18,236 bases of DNA from Candidatus Saccharimonadia bacterium (GTDB lineage: Bacteria > Patescibacteriota > Saccharimonadia > Saccharimonadales > Saccharimonadaceae). The notes under the pieces are model-generated. The model had not been told where the DNA came from. It worked only from the letters and a program-made list of their open reading frames with translations, and made no database searches. The stretch lies in assembly GCA_023262335.1 (NCBI GenBank), contig JALRBE010000019.1:1-18236 (forward strand). Reading direction: 5' to 3'. The translations under genes were made by a program, and so were the position numbers. Below, in pieces: positions 1 to 5,977 of this stretch (its first letter is position 1; every line of letters starts with the position of its first letter).

Positions 1-1733
1 AGCGTACAGCACAGATCTCTGAGCAATACGACCAGGGTCTTATCACTGAGGAAGAGCGTTATAACTGGACTGTTGGTGCGTGGCGCAATGTCGACCGCAA
101 GGTAACTGACTTCCTGCAGGACCAGCTCAAGAACATGGACACCAGCATTTCCGTCATGGTCAACTCTGGTGCTCGTGGTGACATCTCAAACGTCAAGCTC
201 GCAAGCGCCATGATCGGTATCATGGTCGACGCGGCCAACCGCGAAATCGAGCTGCCGATCCGTTCCAGCTACAAAGCCGGCCTTTCAGCCCTCGAATCGT
301 TCGTCGCGACCCGCGGCGCCCGCAAAGGCCTGATCGACACCGCTCTCAAGACCGCAGACTCAGGCTACCTGACCCGCCGTCTCGTTGACGTGTCGCAGGA
401 CGTCTTTACCGTCGAAAACGACGACGTCGAAGACGAAGGGTTCATGATTTACCGATCAGAGTCCGAAGACACGATGATCGACTTCAGCAACCGCTTGAAC
501 GGTCGCTATACGGCTCAGGAAGTTCCTGGCCACATCGGTGCCGACGAGCTCATCACTCGGGAAGTCGCGAACGCGATTGAAGCCGACGACAAGATCGACA
601 GCGTCTCGATCCAGTCCGTTTTGAGCACGAAAAACCTGAAGGGCATTCCGCGCAAGAGCTACGGCATCGACATGGCGACGGGCTACTTGGTCGCGAACGC
701 GCAGCCTGTCGGCGTCATCGCCGCGCAGTCGGTCGGTGAGCCTGGTACGCAGCTGACGCTCCGAACCTTCCACGCCGGCGGTGTGGCAGGTGGCGACATC
801 ACGCAGGGTCTGCCTCGCGTCGAAGAGCTTTTCGAAGCTCGTACGCCAAAGGGCCAGGCATACGTTACGGAAGTAACCGGAACGGTTGATACCTGGGAAG
901 ATGGCAAGAAGTATATCGTTCAGGTCACGCCTGAAGCCGGCCACGTCGAGCGGATCCCGCTTGATGGTCGCACCGTCAGCGTGAAGTCTGGCAGCAACGT
1001 GAAGGTCGGCGACGTCCTTGCGACTGCCGAGGGCGAAGCGAAGCCGCTCGTGGCGCCATTCGATGGCGTGGTCGAGACGACCAAGGATACGATAATCCTT
1101 GCGGCAAACGCCGGCGCTCCTGTGCGTTACGAAATTCCTGGCAACATGCAGCTTGTCGTACGGGCGAACGACCAAGTCGTCGCGGGTGACCGCCTGACAA
1201 TCGGTTCGTTGAACCTGCACGACCTGATGCGCCTCAAGGGTACCGAAGCGACGCAGCGCTACATCATCAACGAAGTCCTGCGCATCTACGCAGCACAAGG
1301 TCAAGACGTTGCCGACAAGCACCTCGAGATCATCGTGCGCCAGATGTTCAGCCGCGTGCAAGTCGAAGATCCAGGTGACAGTCAGTTCGTTACTGGCGAC
1401 ATCGTGAGCAAGGCCGCCGTCGTCGACGCCAATGCCGAGCTCGCTGCCGAAGGCAAGGACCTCGTGCGTTACACCCAGTTGCTACTCGGTATTACCAAGG
1501 TCTCGATTTGGAGCGACAGCTGGCTTTCAGCGGCGTCCTTCCAGGACACGACCCGCGTGCTCATCAACGCTGCGACCAGCGGACGCGCGGACAACCTGCA
1601 CGGCCTCAAGGAGAACGTCATCATCGGACGCAAGATCCCTGTTGGTACCGGCGTTATCGTTGACCAGCCTGCCGAAGAGCTGACCGAAGAATTTGTCGAG
1701 GAAATCGCCGAAGAACTTGATCTCGCTGAATAA
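1..1733 (+). CDS. rpoC: RNA polymerase subunit beta' (3' part, 5' end outside window)
   Basis: C-terminal part of the catalytic beta' subunit of RNA polymerase. The open frame runs in from the left edge (first full codon at 3) and gives 576 residues before TAA. Counting from that codon, the start of the bridge-helix region is at about 55-135 (NSGARGD, then a GARKGLIDTALKTADSGYLT segment) and the trigger loop is at about 235-260 (VGVIAAQSVGEPGTQLT, then LRTFHAGG). The C-terminal region carries the usual IIGRKIPVGTG motif and an acidic tail. The alignment to E. coli RpoC is ungapped around the second zinc-binding site, yet the four cysteines (E. coli C814, C888, C895, C898) are replaced by D141, T209, P216 and S219. 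The visible part contains no cysteine at all. A strong terminator follows 20 nt after the stop. Identification is certain; only the N-terminal part is missing. Confidence 0.98.
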   Translation, partial: RTAQISEQYDQGLITEEERYNWTVGAWRNVDRKVTDFLQDQLKNMDTSISVMVNSGARGDISNVKLASAMIGIMVDAANREIELPIRSSYKAGLSALESFVATRGARKGLIDTALKTADSGYLTRRLVDVSQDVFTVENDDVEDEGFMIYRSESEDTMIDFSNRLNGRYTAQEVPGHIGADELITREVANAIEADDKIDSVSIQSVLSTKNLKGIPRKSYGIDMATGYLVANAQPVGVIAAQSVGEPGTQLTLRTFHAGGVAGGDITQGLPRVEELFEARTPKGQAYVTEVTGTVDTWEDGKKYIVQVTPEAGHVERIPLDGRTVSVKSGSNVKVGDVLATAEGEAKPLVAPFDGVVETTKDTIILAANAGAPVRYEIPGNMQLVVRANDQVVAGDRLTIGSLNLHDLMRLKGTEATQRYIINEVLRIYAAQGQDVADKHLEIIVRQMFSRVQVEDPGDSQFVTGDIVSKAAVVDANAELAAEGKDLVRYTQLLLGITKVSIWSDSWLSAASFQDTTRVLINAATSGRADNLHGLKENVIIGRKIPVGTGVIVDQPAEELTEEFVEEIAEELDLAE

Positions 1734-1752
1734 TAAGCGGGTAAAGCAAAGG

Positions 1753-1787
1753 AAGAACGGACCCTGATTACGGGGTCCGTTCTTTAT
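1753..1787 (+). terminator. Intrinsic terminator after rpoC
   Basis: Perfect 12-bp stem (1753-1764 with 1773-1784), 8-nt loop, with the descending arm running into CTTTAT. It lies 20 nt after the rpoC stop and separates the rpoBC unit from the genes downstream. Confidence 0.9.
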
Positions 1788-1811
1788 GTGAATTTTACGG
1801 CACGATTGCCC

Positions 1812-1840
1812 TTGTCGGTGAAAAGAGCTAGTGCTACCAT
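1812..1840 (+). promoter_or_regulatory. Sigma-70-type promoter for the 43-aa gene
   Basis: TTGTCG at 1812-1817, 17-nt spacer, TACCAT at 1835-1840 preceded by TGC (extended -10). The start site would be near 1847, giving a leader of about 44 nt before the ATG at 1891. Confidence 0.65.
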
Positions 1841-1890
1841 GGAAAGCGTACCGCACGGCAAACGACTCTTTATAGGGAGTGAACATAAAA

Positions 1891-2022
1891 ATGGCGCAAG
1901 CACCGCTTGATGTTCGTCGTCTGGGTCCCGACGCGTCTCTTCGCGAAATCGTCCGTCAGGACATGGCAAGAAGGGAACGCTCCGGGGCTGGCCAGAGCGC
2001 CGAACAGAAGAAGTCGCGTTAA
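1891..2022 (+). CDS. Small hypothetical protein, 43 aa
   Basis: A short gene supported by its full set of signals rather than by homology: promoter at 1812-1840, AGGGAG Shine-Dalgarno at 1874-1879 (11 nt before ATG, the same spacing as rpsL, rpsG and tuf here), TAA at 2020, and a terminator at 2112-2140. The product starts MAQAPLDVRRLGPDASLREI, is hydrophilic and basic, has no membrane segment, and ends in a Lys/Arg-rich tail. The middle (DASLREIVRQDMARRER) could be an amphipathic helix. I do not recognise a family. Its place between rpoC and rpsL would fit an abundant RNA-polymerase- or ribosome-associated small protein, but that is only inference from position. It could also be a leader peptide. 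Confidence 0.7.
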   Translation: MAQAPLDVRRLGPDASLREIVRQDMARRERSGAGQSAEQKKSR

Positions 2023-2041
2023 TTACATACCGTAGGCGTAC

Positions 2042-2100
2042 GCCCGCCAAAAGTCGAGCCCGTCATCACGCATGACGACAGCTCCTTTTGGCGGGCTCGA
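2042..2100. other. Long inverted repeat with two competing stems
   Basis: A perfect 12-bp stem pairs 2042-2053 with 2085-2096 and encloses GAGC/GCTC (2056-2059 with 2081-2084) and a 6-bp hairpin CGTCAT/ATGACG (2066 side: 2061-2066 with 2072-2077). A second, mutually exclusive pairing of 9 bp joins 2054-2062 with 2092-2100. No T-run follows, so it is not a classic terminator; the true terminator sits just downstream at 2112. It may be a 3'-end stabilising structure, a small RNA element or a processing site. Confidence 0.6.
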
Positions 2101-2111
2101 TAAGCCAGTTC

Positions 2112-2140
2112 ACGGAGGGGTAGTTACCCCCTCCGTTTCT
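2112..2140 (+). terminator. Intrinsic terminator before the rpsL promoter
   Basis: 9-bp GC-rich stem (2112-2120 with 2128-2136), 7-nt loop, then TTCT. It abuts the rpsL -35 box at 2142, so upstream transcription ends right where the ribosomal protein unit begins. Confidence 0.8.
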
Positions 2141-2141
2141 A

Positions 2142-2170
2142 TTGCAAAACGGAGCGTTTTCTGCTACGAT
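2142..2170 (+). promoter_or_regulatory. Promoter of the rpsL-rpsG operon
   Basis: TTGCAA at 2142-2147, 17-nt spacer, TACGAT at 2165-2170 preceded by TGC. The predicted start is near 2177, giving a leader of about 84 nt. Confidence 0.75.
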
Positions 2171-2184
2171 TGTAAGCGAGTTTC

Positions 2185-2223
2185 GAGATAGACATATCTC
2201 AGGATCAGATTGCTGAGCTGATT
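2185..2223 (+). promoter_or_regulatory. Two hairpins in the rpsL leader
   Basis: Hairpin 1 is GAGATA/TATCTC (2185-2190 with 2195-2200, GACA loop). Hairpin 2 pairs 2203-2208 with 2218-2223 (one G-U). They lie between the predicted transcription start and the CGGAG ribosome-binding site at 2245-2249. Such leaders in str operons are often bound by S7 or S12, but no known motif is recognised here. Confidence 0.45.
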
Positions 2224-2260
2224 CGCACAACTGAATAACAATTACGGAGTATTTTTATAC

Positions 2261-2674
2261 ATGCCTACCATTAACCAATTGGTCCGCAAGCCTCGCAAGA
2301 CGGCTGCGAAGAAGTCCAAATCTCCGGCGCTCGGACGTATCCATAACGCGCTGAAGACCCGTTACTACGATCAGAATGGCCCGCTCAAGCGTGGCGTTTG
2401 TATCAAGGTAACGACAAAAACACCAAAGAAGCCTAACTCAGCACTTCGCAAGGTCGCTCGTGTCCGTTTGACAAACCAGCAAGAAGTATGGGCATACATC
2501 GGCGGCGAAGGCCATAACCTCCAGGAGCACGCAGTCGTGTTGGTCCGCGGCGGTCGCGTGCCGGATCTTCCAGGTGTGCGCTATCACATCGTTCGTGGCG
2601 CGCTTGACCTCCAAGGCGTCGCAAAGCGCAAGCAAGGCCGTAGCAAGTACGGCGCGAAGAAGGAGGATAAGTAA
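2261..2674 (+). CDS. rpsL: 30S ribosomal protein S12
   Basis: Protein S12 of the small-subunit decoding centre, 137 aa. It carries the family motifs LVRKPRK near the N-terminus, TPKKPNSALRKVARVRL (54-70), the GEGHNLQEH segment (83-90) and DLPGVRYHIVRGALD (102-116). The 13-residue insertion between SPAL and KRGVC is the long form also seen in Bacillus S12. Residue 101, matching E. coli Lys88 in the usual GGRVKDLPG motif, is proline. The neighbouring aspartate (102, the RimO methylthiolation site in E. coli) is kept, as are the KK residues at 56-57 (E. coli Lys43 region). The start is fixed by CGGAG 11 nt upstream. First gene of a two-gene operon with rpsG. Confidence 0.98.
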   Translation: MPTINQLVRKPRKTAAKKSKSPALGRIHNALKTRYYDQNGPLKRGVCIKVTTKTPKKPNSALRKVARVRLTNQQEVWAYIGGEGHNLQEHAVVLVRGGRVPDLPGVRYHIVRGALDLQGVAKRKQGRSKYGAKKEDK

Positions 2675-2677
2675 GTC

Positions 2678-3157
2678 ATGCCTCGTAAAGTAACCAAAAA
2701 GCTCCAGCGTGAGCTGAAGCCTGACCGCAAATACCAGTCTATCCTGGTGCAGCGCCTGATCAACAAGTCGATGCTTGACGGCAAGAAGCTTGTCGCGGAA
2801 CGTGCCGTTTACGGTGCGCTCGAGCAGGCTGCGAAGAAGCTTGAAAGCGAAGACCCGCTTGAAGTGTTCGAAAAGGCACTCAAGAACGTCAGCCCAAGCT
2901 TTGAAGTCAAGTCCCGCCGTGTCGGTGGTGCGAACTACCAGATTCCATTCCCAATCCAGGGTCACCGCCAACTGCACTTCGCGTACAGCTGGTTGGTGCA
3001 GTCGGCACGCGCTCGTAGCGGCATGCCGTACGAAAAGCGTCTTGCTGCCGAAATCGTTGACGCGTACAACGAAGCCGGCGCAGCCTTCAAAAAGAAGGAA
3101 GACACGCACAAGATGGCCGAAGCCAACCGCGCGTTCGCGCACTTCGCTCGCGGCTAA
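2678..3157 (+). CDS. rpsG: 30S ribosomal protein S7
   Basis: Protein S7, which nucleates assembly of the 16S rRNA 3' domain (head), 159 aa against about 156 usually. Family motifs seen are LVQRLINKSMLDGKK, DPLEVFEKALKNVSP, the SRRVGGANYQIPFPI segment, the Arg/Lys-rich SARARSGMPYEKRLAAEI and, near the C-terminus, KKKEDTHKMAEANRAFAH. It starts 3 nt after the rpsL stop. Its Shine-Dalgarno AGGAGG (2661-2666) lies inside the last codons of rpsL, which suggests coupled translation. Unlike the classic str operon, fusA does not follow: a terminator ends the unit 17 nt downstream. Confidence 0.98.
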   Translation: MPRKVTKKLQRELKPDRKYQSILVQRLINKSMLDGKKLVAERAVYGALEQAAKKLESEDPLEVFEKALKNVSPSFEVKSRRVGGANYQIPFPIQGHRQLHFAYSWLVQSARARSGMPYEKRLAAEIVDAYNEAGAAFKKKEDTHKMAEANRAFAHFARG

Positions 3158-3173
3158 TAGCTGTTCTACGAAT

Positions 3174-3204
3174 AAATCGCTCACTCAGGTGGGCGATTTT
3201 ATTT
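3174..3204. terminator. Terminator between rpsG and the convergent membrane gene
   Basis: 11-bp stem with one G-U (3174-3184 with 3189-3199), TCAG loop, followed by TTATTT. Flanking A/T runs on both sides suggest it can serve rpsG (+) and the 148-aa gene (-). Confidence 0.8.
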
Positions 3205-3234
3205 GGTTCGATTGAGAAGGCTGCGCAATGAAGT

Positions 3235-3681
3235 TTATCGAGGTATGGAATTGGTGCGTAGTTGAGCTAAGATTGCGGCTACGAAAAACAGTGCGGGTGC
3301 GAACGTCATGAGGCCGTAGCTAAGCATGATAACGACAATGAACCATGAATTGCCTATGCACTCGGTGCTGGTGCCCCAAAAACCGCTGCACTGTTGGCCG
3401 CTGATGTCCTGAATCAGTCCGCTCATAAGTATGCCTGCAGCGGCGAGCAATGCGGCAAAAAGGACGCCGAGCATTATTTTGGAAAGCACCACGAGCCTTT
3501 TTCTATTCAGAAGGGAAACGAGCGTAACGACAATGAATATGAGGTACGTGATGAGGTTTGTCATTATGGCAAGCGACGCGCCACCGGCAGTAACTATAAG
3601 AAAAAGAAAAAGCACGAAGGCGATGTTCATGCACAAAAAAGCAAGCAGAGAATATCGTAGGATGGATCGTTTGGTAGGCAT
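3235..3681 (-). CDS. Hypothetical four-helix membrane protein, 148 aa
   Basis: No family recognised. The protein has four clear hydrophobic segments at about 9-33, 37-57 (an ITYLIFIVVTLVSLL stretch), 66-91 and 112-140, with Arg/Lys-rich short ends and a connecting loop (LNRKRL) that suggests cytoplasmic N- and C-termini. The loop between helices 3 and 4 holds two cysteines (QQCSGFWGTSTECIG), spaced as for a possible extracellular disulfide. The start at 3681 lies 6 nt from a perfect TATAAT box on the minus strand, so the mRNA is predicted to begin at or next to the ATG; there is no Shine-Dalgarno sequence. It is divergent from yajQ and convergent with rpsG. Confidence 0.75.
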   Translation of the reverse strand: MPTKRSILRYSLLAFLCMNIAFVLFLFLIVTAGGASLAIMTNLITYLIFIVVTLVSLLNRKRLVVLSKIMLGVLFAALLAAAGILMSGLIQDISGQQCSGFWGTSTECIGNSWFIVVIMLSYGLMTFAPALFFVAAILAQLRTNSIPR

Positions 3682-3687
3682 GTCATT

Positions 3688-3693
3688 ATTATA
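3688..3693 (-). promoter_or_regulatory. -10 box of the 148-aa membrane gene (leaderless)
   Basis: Perfect TATAAT on the minus strand, ending 6 nt before the ATG at 3681. The normal start distance of about 7 nt puts +1 on the start codon. No good -35 is seen. It overlaps back-to-back with the yajQ promoter. Confidence 0.6.
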
Positions 3694-3706
3694 GATGACC
3701 GAGGCT

Positions 3707-3715
3707 TGCTATACT
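3707..3715 (+). promoter_or_regulatory. Extended -10 promoter of yajQ (leaderless)
   Basis: TGCTATACT, an extended -10 box ending 6 nt before ATG 3722, with a weak TTATTA at 3686-3691 as -35 (18-nt spacer). Transcription should begin at about the start codon. Confidence 0.65.
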
Positions 3716-3721
3716 GAGTGT

Positions 3722-4216
3722 ATGGCAACATTTTCTTTCGACATAGTTTCTGAATACGACAAAGCCGAAATGAACAACGTTCATTCGCAGGTGGAAAAAG
3801 AAATCGGTACGCGATATGATTTCAAAGGCACGCCAGCCGCTATTGAGTGGCTCGGCGACAAAAAAGGTTTCAAGCTGATAGGCAGCAATGAATGGCAGAT
3901 CGACGCGATCATCGATATTGTTCGTAAAAAACTCGCCACCCGGGAAGTCAGCAGCAAAGTGCTCGACCTCGAAAAGCCCGTGAACGAAAGCAATCTCAAG
4001 GCTACCAAAGAAGTACCGTTCGTCGAAGGTCTCACTCAGGACAAAGCCAAGCAGTTGACGGCTCTGATCCGTGAAAAATTCCCAAAGGCCAAACCGCAAA
4101 TACAAGGCGAGGCTGTCCGCGTGACCAGTGGCAGCAAAGACGAACTGCAGGCAGTGATGAGCGCGGTGCGAGCTGCAGACCTTGATTTCGTGACGTCATT
4201 CACGAATTATCGATAA
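3722..4216 (+). CDS. yajQ: YajQ family nucleotide-binding protein (DUF520)
   Basis: 164 aa, the usual length for the family. The N-terminus MATFSFDIVSEYDKAEMNN matches the family's conserved start. Further family features are RYDFKG (residues about 32-37), a KLLTR-like region, and the C-terminal pattern QIQGEAVRVTSGSKDELQAV followed by a SAVRAADLDF segment. The fold is a pair of RRM-like domains; YajQ homologues bind nucleotides and in Xanthomonas/Pseudomonas act as c-di-GMP receptors. Whether this one does is unknown. I chose ATG 3722 rather than the in-frame ATG at 3695, because family similarity begins there and the -10 box (3710-3715) lies between the two. The 3' end overlaps the convergent 83-aa gene by 17 nt. 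Confidence 0.93.
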   Translation: MATFSFDIVSEYDKAEMNNVHSQVEKEIGTRYDFKGTPAAIEWLGDKKGFKLIGSNEWQIDAIIDIVRKKLATREVSSKVLDLEKPVNESNLKATKEVPFVEGLTQDKAKQLTALIREKFPKAKPQIQGEAVRVTSGSKDELQAVMSAVRAADLDFVTSFTNYR

Positions 4217-4451
4217 CGGGAATCGCCTCAACGGGCATTTGGAGTACCGACGCGAACTTGTCGATTTTTTGGAACTTGCAATATTTTATGAACGTTCCGT
4301 CGGCCCGGCGTATCCTGTAATAGTGATCGTACGCGATCCGCTCACCTTTGAAATTCAATGCGGATGTCGGCTCGTTGATACGCACGACGACCCAACTGGG
4401 GACTTCTTGGTCGAGAATGCGCTTCATCTTGGCGTAGTGATTGAATGCCAT
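4200..4451 (-). CDS. Hypothetical protein, 83 aa
   Basis: Not recognised. A small, basic, soluble protein without membrane segments; it has a Tyr-rich core (YDHYYRIRRADGTFIKYCKF) that looks like beta strands and ends in a hydrophobic, acidic tail. The start is supported by a TATACT box 6 nt upstream on the minus strand, which implies a leaderless mRNA. Its last codons overlap the end of yajQ by 17 nt in convergent orientation, so both mRNAs carry complementary 3' ends. It is divergent from the PAP2 gene at 4503. Confidence 0.7.
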   Translation of the reverse strand: MAFNHYAKMKRILDQEVPSWVVVRINEPTSALNFKGERIAYDHYYRIRRADGTFIKYCKFQKIDKFASVLQMPVEAIPVIDNS

Positions 4452-4457
4452 TACTAC

Positions 4458-4463
4458 AGTATA
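4458..4463 (-). promoter_or_regulatory. -10 box of the 83-aa gene (leaderless)
   Basis: TATACT on the minus strand, 6 nt before ATG 4451. Only 22 nt separate it from the opposing -10 box of the PAP2 gene. Confidence 0.55.
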
Positions 4464-4482
4464 AGCTCCCTGACGCCCGCAT

Positions 4483-4491
4483 TGCTATAAT
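4483..4491 (+). promoter_or_regulatory. Extended -10 promoter of the first PAP2 gene
   Basis: TGCTATAAT, a perfect extended -10 box, ending 11 nt before ATG 4503. The leader would be about 5 nt. No -35 is apparent, as expected for extended -10 promoters. Confidence 0.65.
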
Positions 4492-4502
4492 GGAACGATA
4501 CT

Positions 4503-5141
4503 ATGAAAACGTGTGGAACCGTCACGAAAAGCTCTGCGTTCGGCATTGCCAGTGCCATTTGCCTTGTGGGCATATTCGTGGTCATCGCGTCGGGCGTCGT
4601 ACGGAACGGAACGTTGGCCTGGGACGTCGCGGTGCTTTTTGGTATCAACGCGCGCTCGCATGACGTGGCGGATAGCATAGTGCTCGCGGTCACTCACCTG
4701 GGGGACATCGCGGTCATTATTCTTTTTACGGCCATAGTGACGGGCTTATTGATGAAGCGACGGCAGTTCTTTGCCATTCCGTACGTACTTGCGACCATTG
4801 GCGGCGGCATAGTGCTGAACGTTCTGTTAAAAGCGGCGTTCCAGCGGGACAGGCCGGAACTATGGACGCTACTGACGCACGAAGCGACGTACTCGTTCCC
4901 GAGCGGACACGCGCTCATGACGAGCGCCTTCGCCGTGTTGGTCATAGGATTATTATGGCGAACGAAGTGGCGAGCGGTGTCCGTCGTCGCAGGTGCCATG
5001 TATGTTGCTCTCATTGGGTTTTCCCGGCTGTATCTCGGAGTTCACTATCCAAGTGACATAGCGGCCGGATGGTGCGTTGGTGCCGCGTGGGCCATCGTTG
5101 TGCTGGTCGCTATGCGGGAACGCCAGCGCAGGACAGGCTAG
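4503..5141 (+). CDS. PAP2 superfamily membrane phosphatase
   Basis: 212-aa integral membrane phosphatase of the type-2 phosphatidic acid phosphatase / undecaprenyl-pyrophosphate phosphatase superfamily. All three signature motifs are present: K110...R115..RP118 (KAAFQRDRP), PSGH at 133-136, and SRLYLGVHYPSD at 174-185 with the catalytic His181 and Asp185. About five or six hydrophobic helices flank them. The substrate may be phosphatidate, prenyl pyrophosphate or diacylglycerol pyrophosphate; sequence alone does not decide. There is no Shine-Dalgarno sequence and only about 5 nt of predicted leader. The TAG stop interleaves with the stop of the convergent lipid kinase (shared CTAG), leaving no room for a terminator. 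Confidence 0.92.
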   Translation: MKTCGTVTKSSAFGIASAICLVGIFVVIASGVVRNGTLAWDVAVLFGINARSHDVADSIVLAVTHLGDIAVIILFTAIVTGLLMKRRQFFAIPYVLATIGGGIVLNVLLKAAFQRDRPELWTLLTHEATYSFPSGHALMTSAFAVLVIGLLWRTKWRAVSVVAGAMYVALIGFSRLYLGVHYPSDIAAGWCVGAAWAIVVLVAMRERQRRTG

Positions 5142-5977
5142 AGTACCTTCAAGGCTCCGGCGCGCGATACGTATCGCAGTGGCGGTTTCATGAGCTCATG
5201 TTCGCCGTCGGTGGCAACACGGAGCCTCGAGCGGCGGGTCGTCACGCGCAGTTCTTTGGTGGTGAACGACTGCAGCTCGTCGGCGTCATCGACGCGGTTC
5301 ACGAGCGCGAGCGCGAGCAGTTTGAACAGGGTCCGGCGTTTGGTCGAGCGGACCGCATACACGGAAAGAACGCCCTTGTTGACGTGGTGACGCGCCATGC
5401 CGTCGGAGCTGTCGTACACGTTGTTGCCGATGAACACGAACGGCGTTCGGATCGTTTTGTTGTCGAGGCTCAACTCGTAAATCTGAAATTTGACGAACGA
5501 CCGGATGCTCGCGAATACGGCAGCAGGCCACTTGCCAAGATGCTTCTCCAGGCGCGAACGCTCGCGGAGCGACGACGGATAGAAACCGATGCTTGAGTTG
5601 TTGACGAACGCTTTGCCGTTCACTTCGGCTATGTCGATATCCTTTGCTTTGGCGGAGCTAAGTCTCCGTATGGCTTCGCTCAGGTCCTGCGGTATGCCGA
5701 GGTCTTTGGTGAAGTGATTCAGCGTTCCGCCCGGTAACGGCGCAAGTGTCGTACGGGTGCCCGCTACGGCGTCGGCGACGCTGCATATGGTGCCGTCTCC
5801 GCCATACGCCGCAATCGTAGAGTACCGAGAGGCTAGTCGTTTCAGCGAGGCAGGCGATGATTTCGTAATATCGATGAACGTCGCGACCGTAATGTTTGCC
5901 TCAGCGAACGCGGCATCGAGCTCATGACGACTGAGCGCGCTGCCAGAACGTGAATTATAGACCACCGCAAGCTTCAT
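5138..5977 (-). CDS. Diacylglycerol kinase family lipid kinase (YegS/DgkB type)
   Basis: 279-aa cytosolic or membrane-associated lipid kinase. Family motifs are the N-terminal VVYNSRSGSA, the nucleotide-binding GGDGT at 59-63 and the glycine-rich LPGGTLNHF at 81-89, followed by the beta-sandwich C-terminal domain with FVNNSSIGFYP. It would phosphorylate diacylglycerol or a related lipid using ATP. The start at 5977 is chosen because similarity begins there and because its ATG overlaps the stop of the upstream PAP2 gene as ATGA, a sign of coupled translation. A longer in-frame reading to 6118 would be antisense-like Arg-rich sequence inside the PAP2 gene and is rejected. Third gene of a minus-strand operon. 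Confidence 0.92.
   Translation of the reverse strand: MKLAVVYNSRSGSALSRHELDAAFAEANITVATFIDITKSSPASLKRLASRYSTIAAYGGDGTICSVADAVAGTRTTLAPLPGGTLNHFTKDLGIPQDLSEAIRRLSSAKAKDIDIAEVNGKAFVNNSSIGFYPSSLRERSRLEKHLGKWPAAVFASIRSFVKFQIYELSLDNKTIRTPFVFIGNNVYDSSDGMARHHVNKGVLSVYAVRSTKRRTLFKLLALALVNRVDDADELQSFTTKELRVTTRRSRLRVATDGEHELMKPPLRYVSRAGALKVL

Noticed and set aside
456..1361. Long antisense open frame opposite rpoC
   Set aside because: Shadow of rpoC codon bias; the product is Arg/His/Asp-rich without domains.
2327..2390. 13-residue insertion in S12 as a novelty
   Set aside because: The same longer form is well known from Bacillus and other Gram-positive S12 proteins.
2438..3184. 248-codon antisense frame across rpsL and rpsG
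   Set aside because: It spans two certain ribosomal protein genes and shows no initiation signals.
5069..5596. 175-codon plus-strand frame opposite the lipid kinase
   Set aside because: The kinase frame carries clear family motifs; this one has none.
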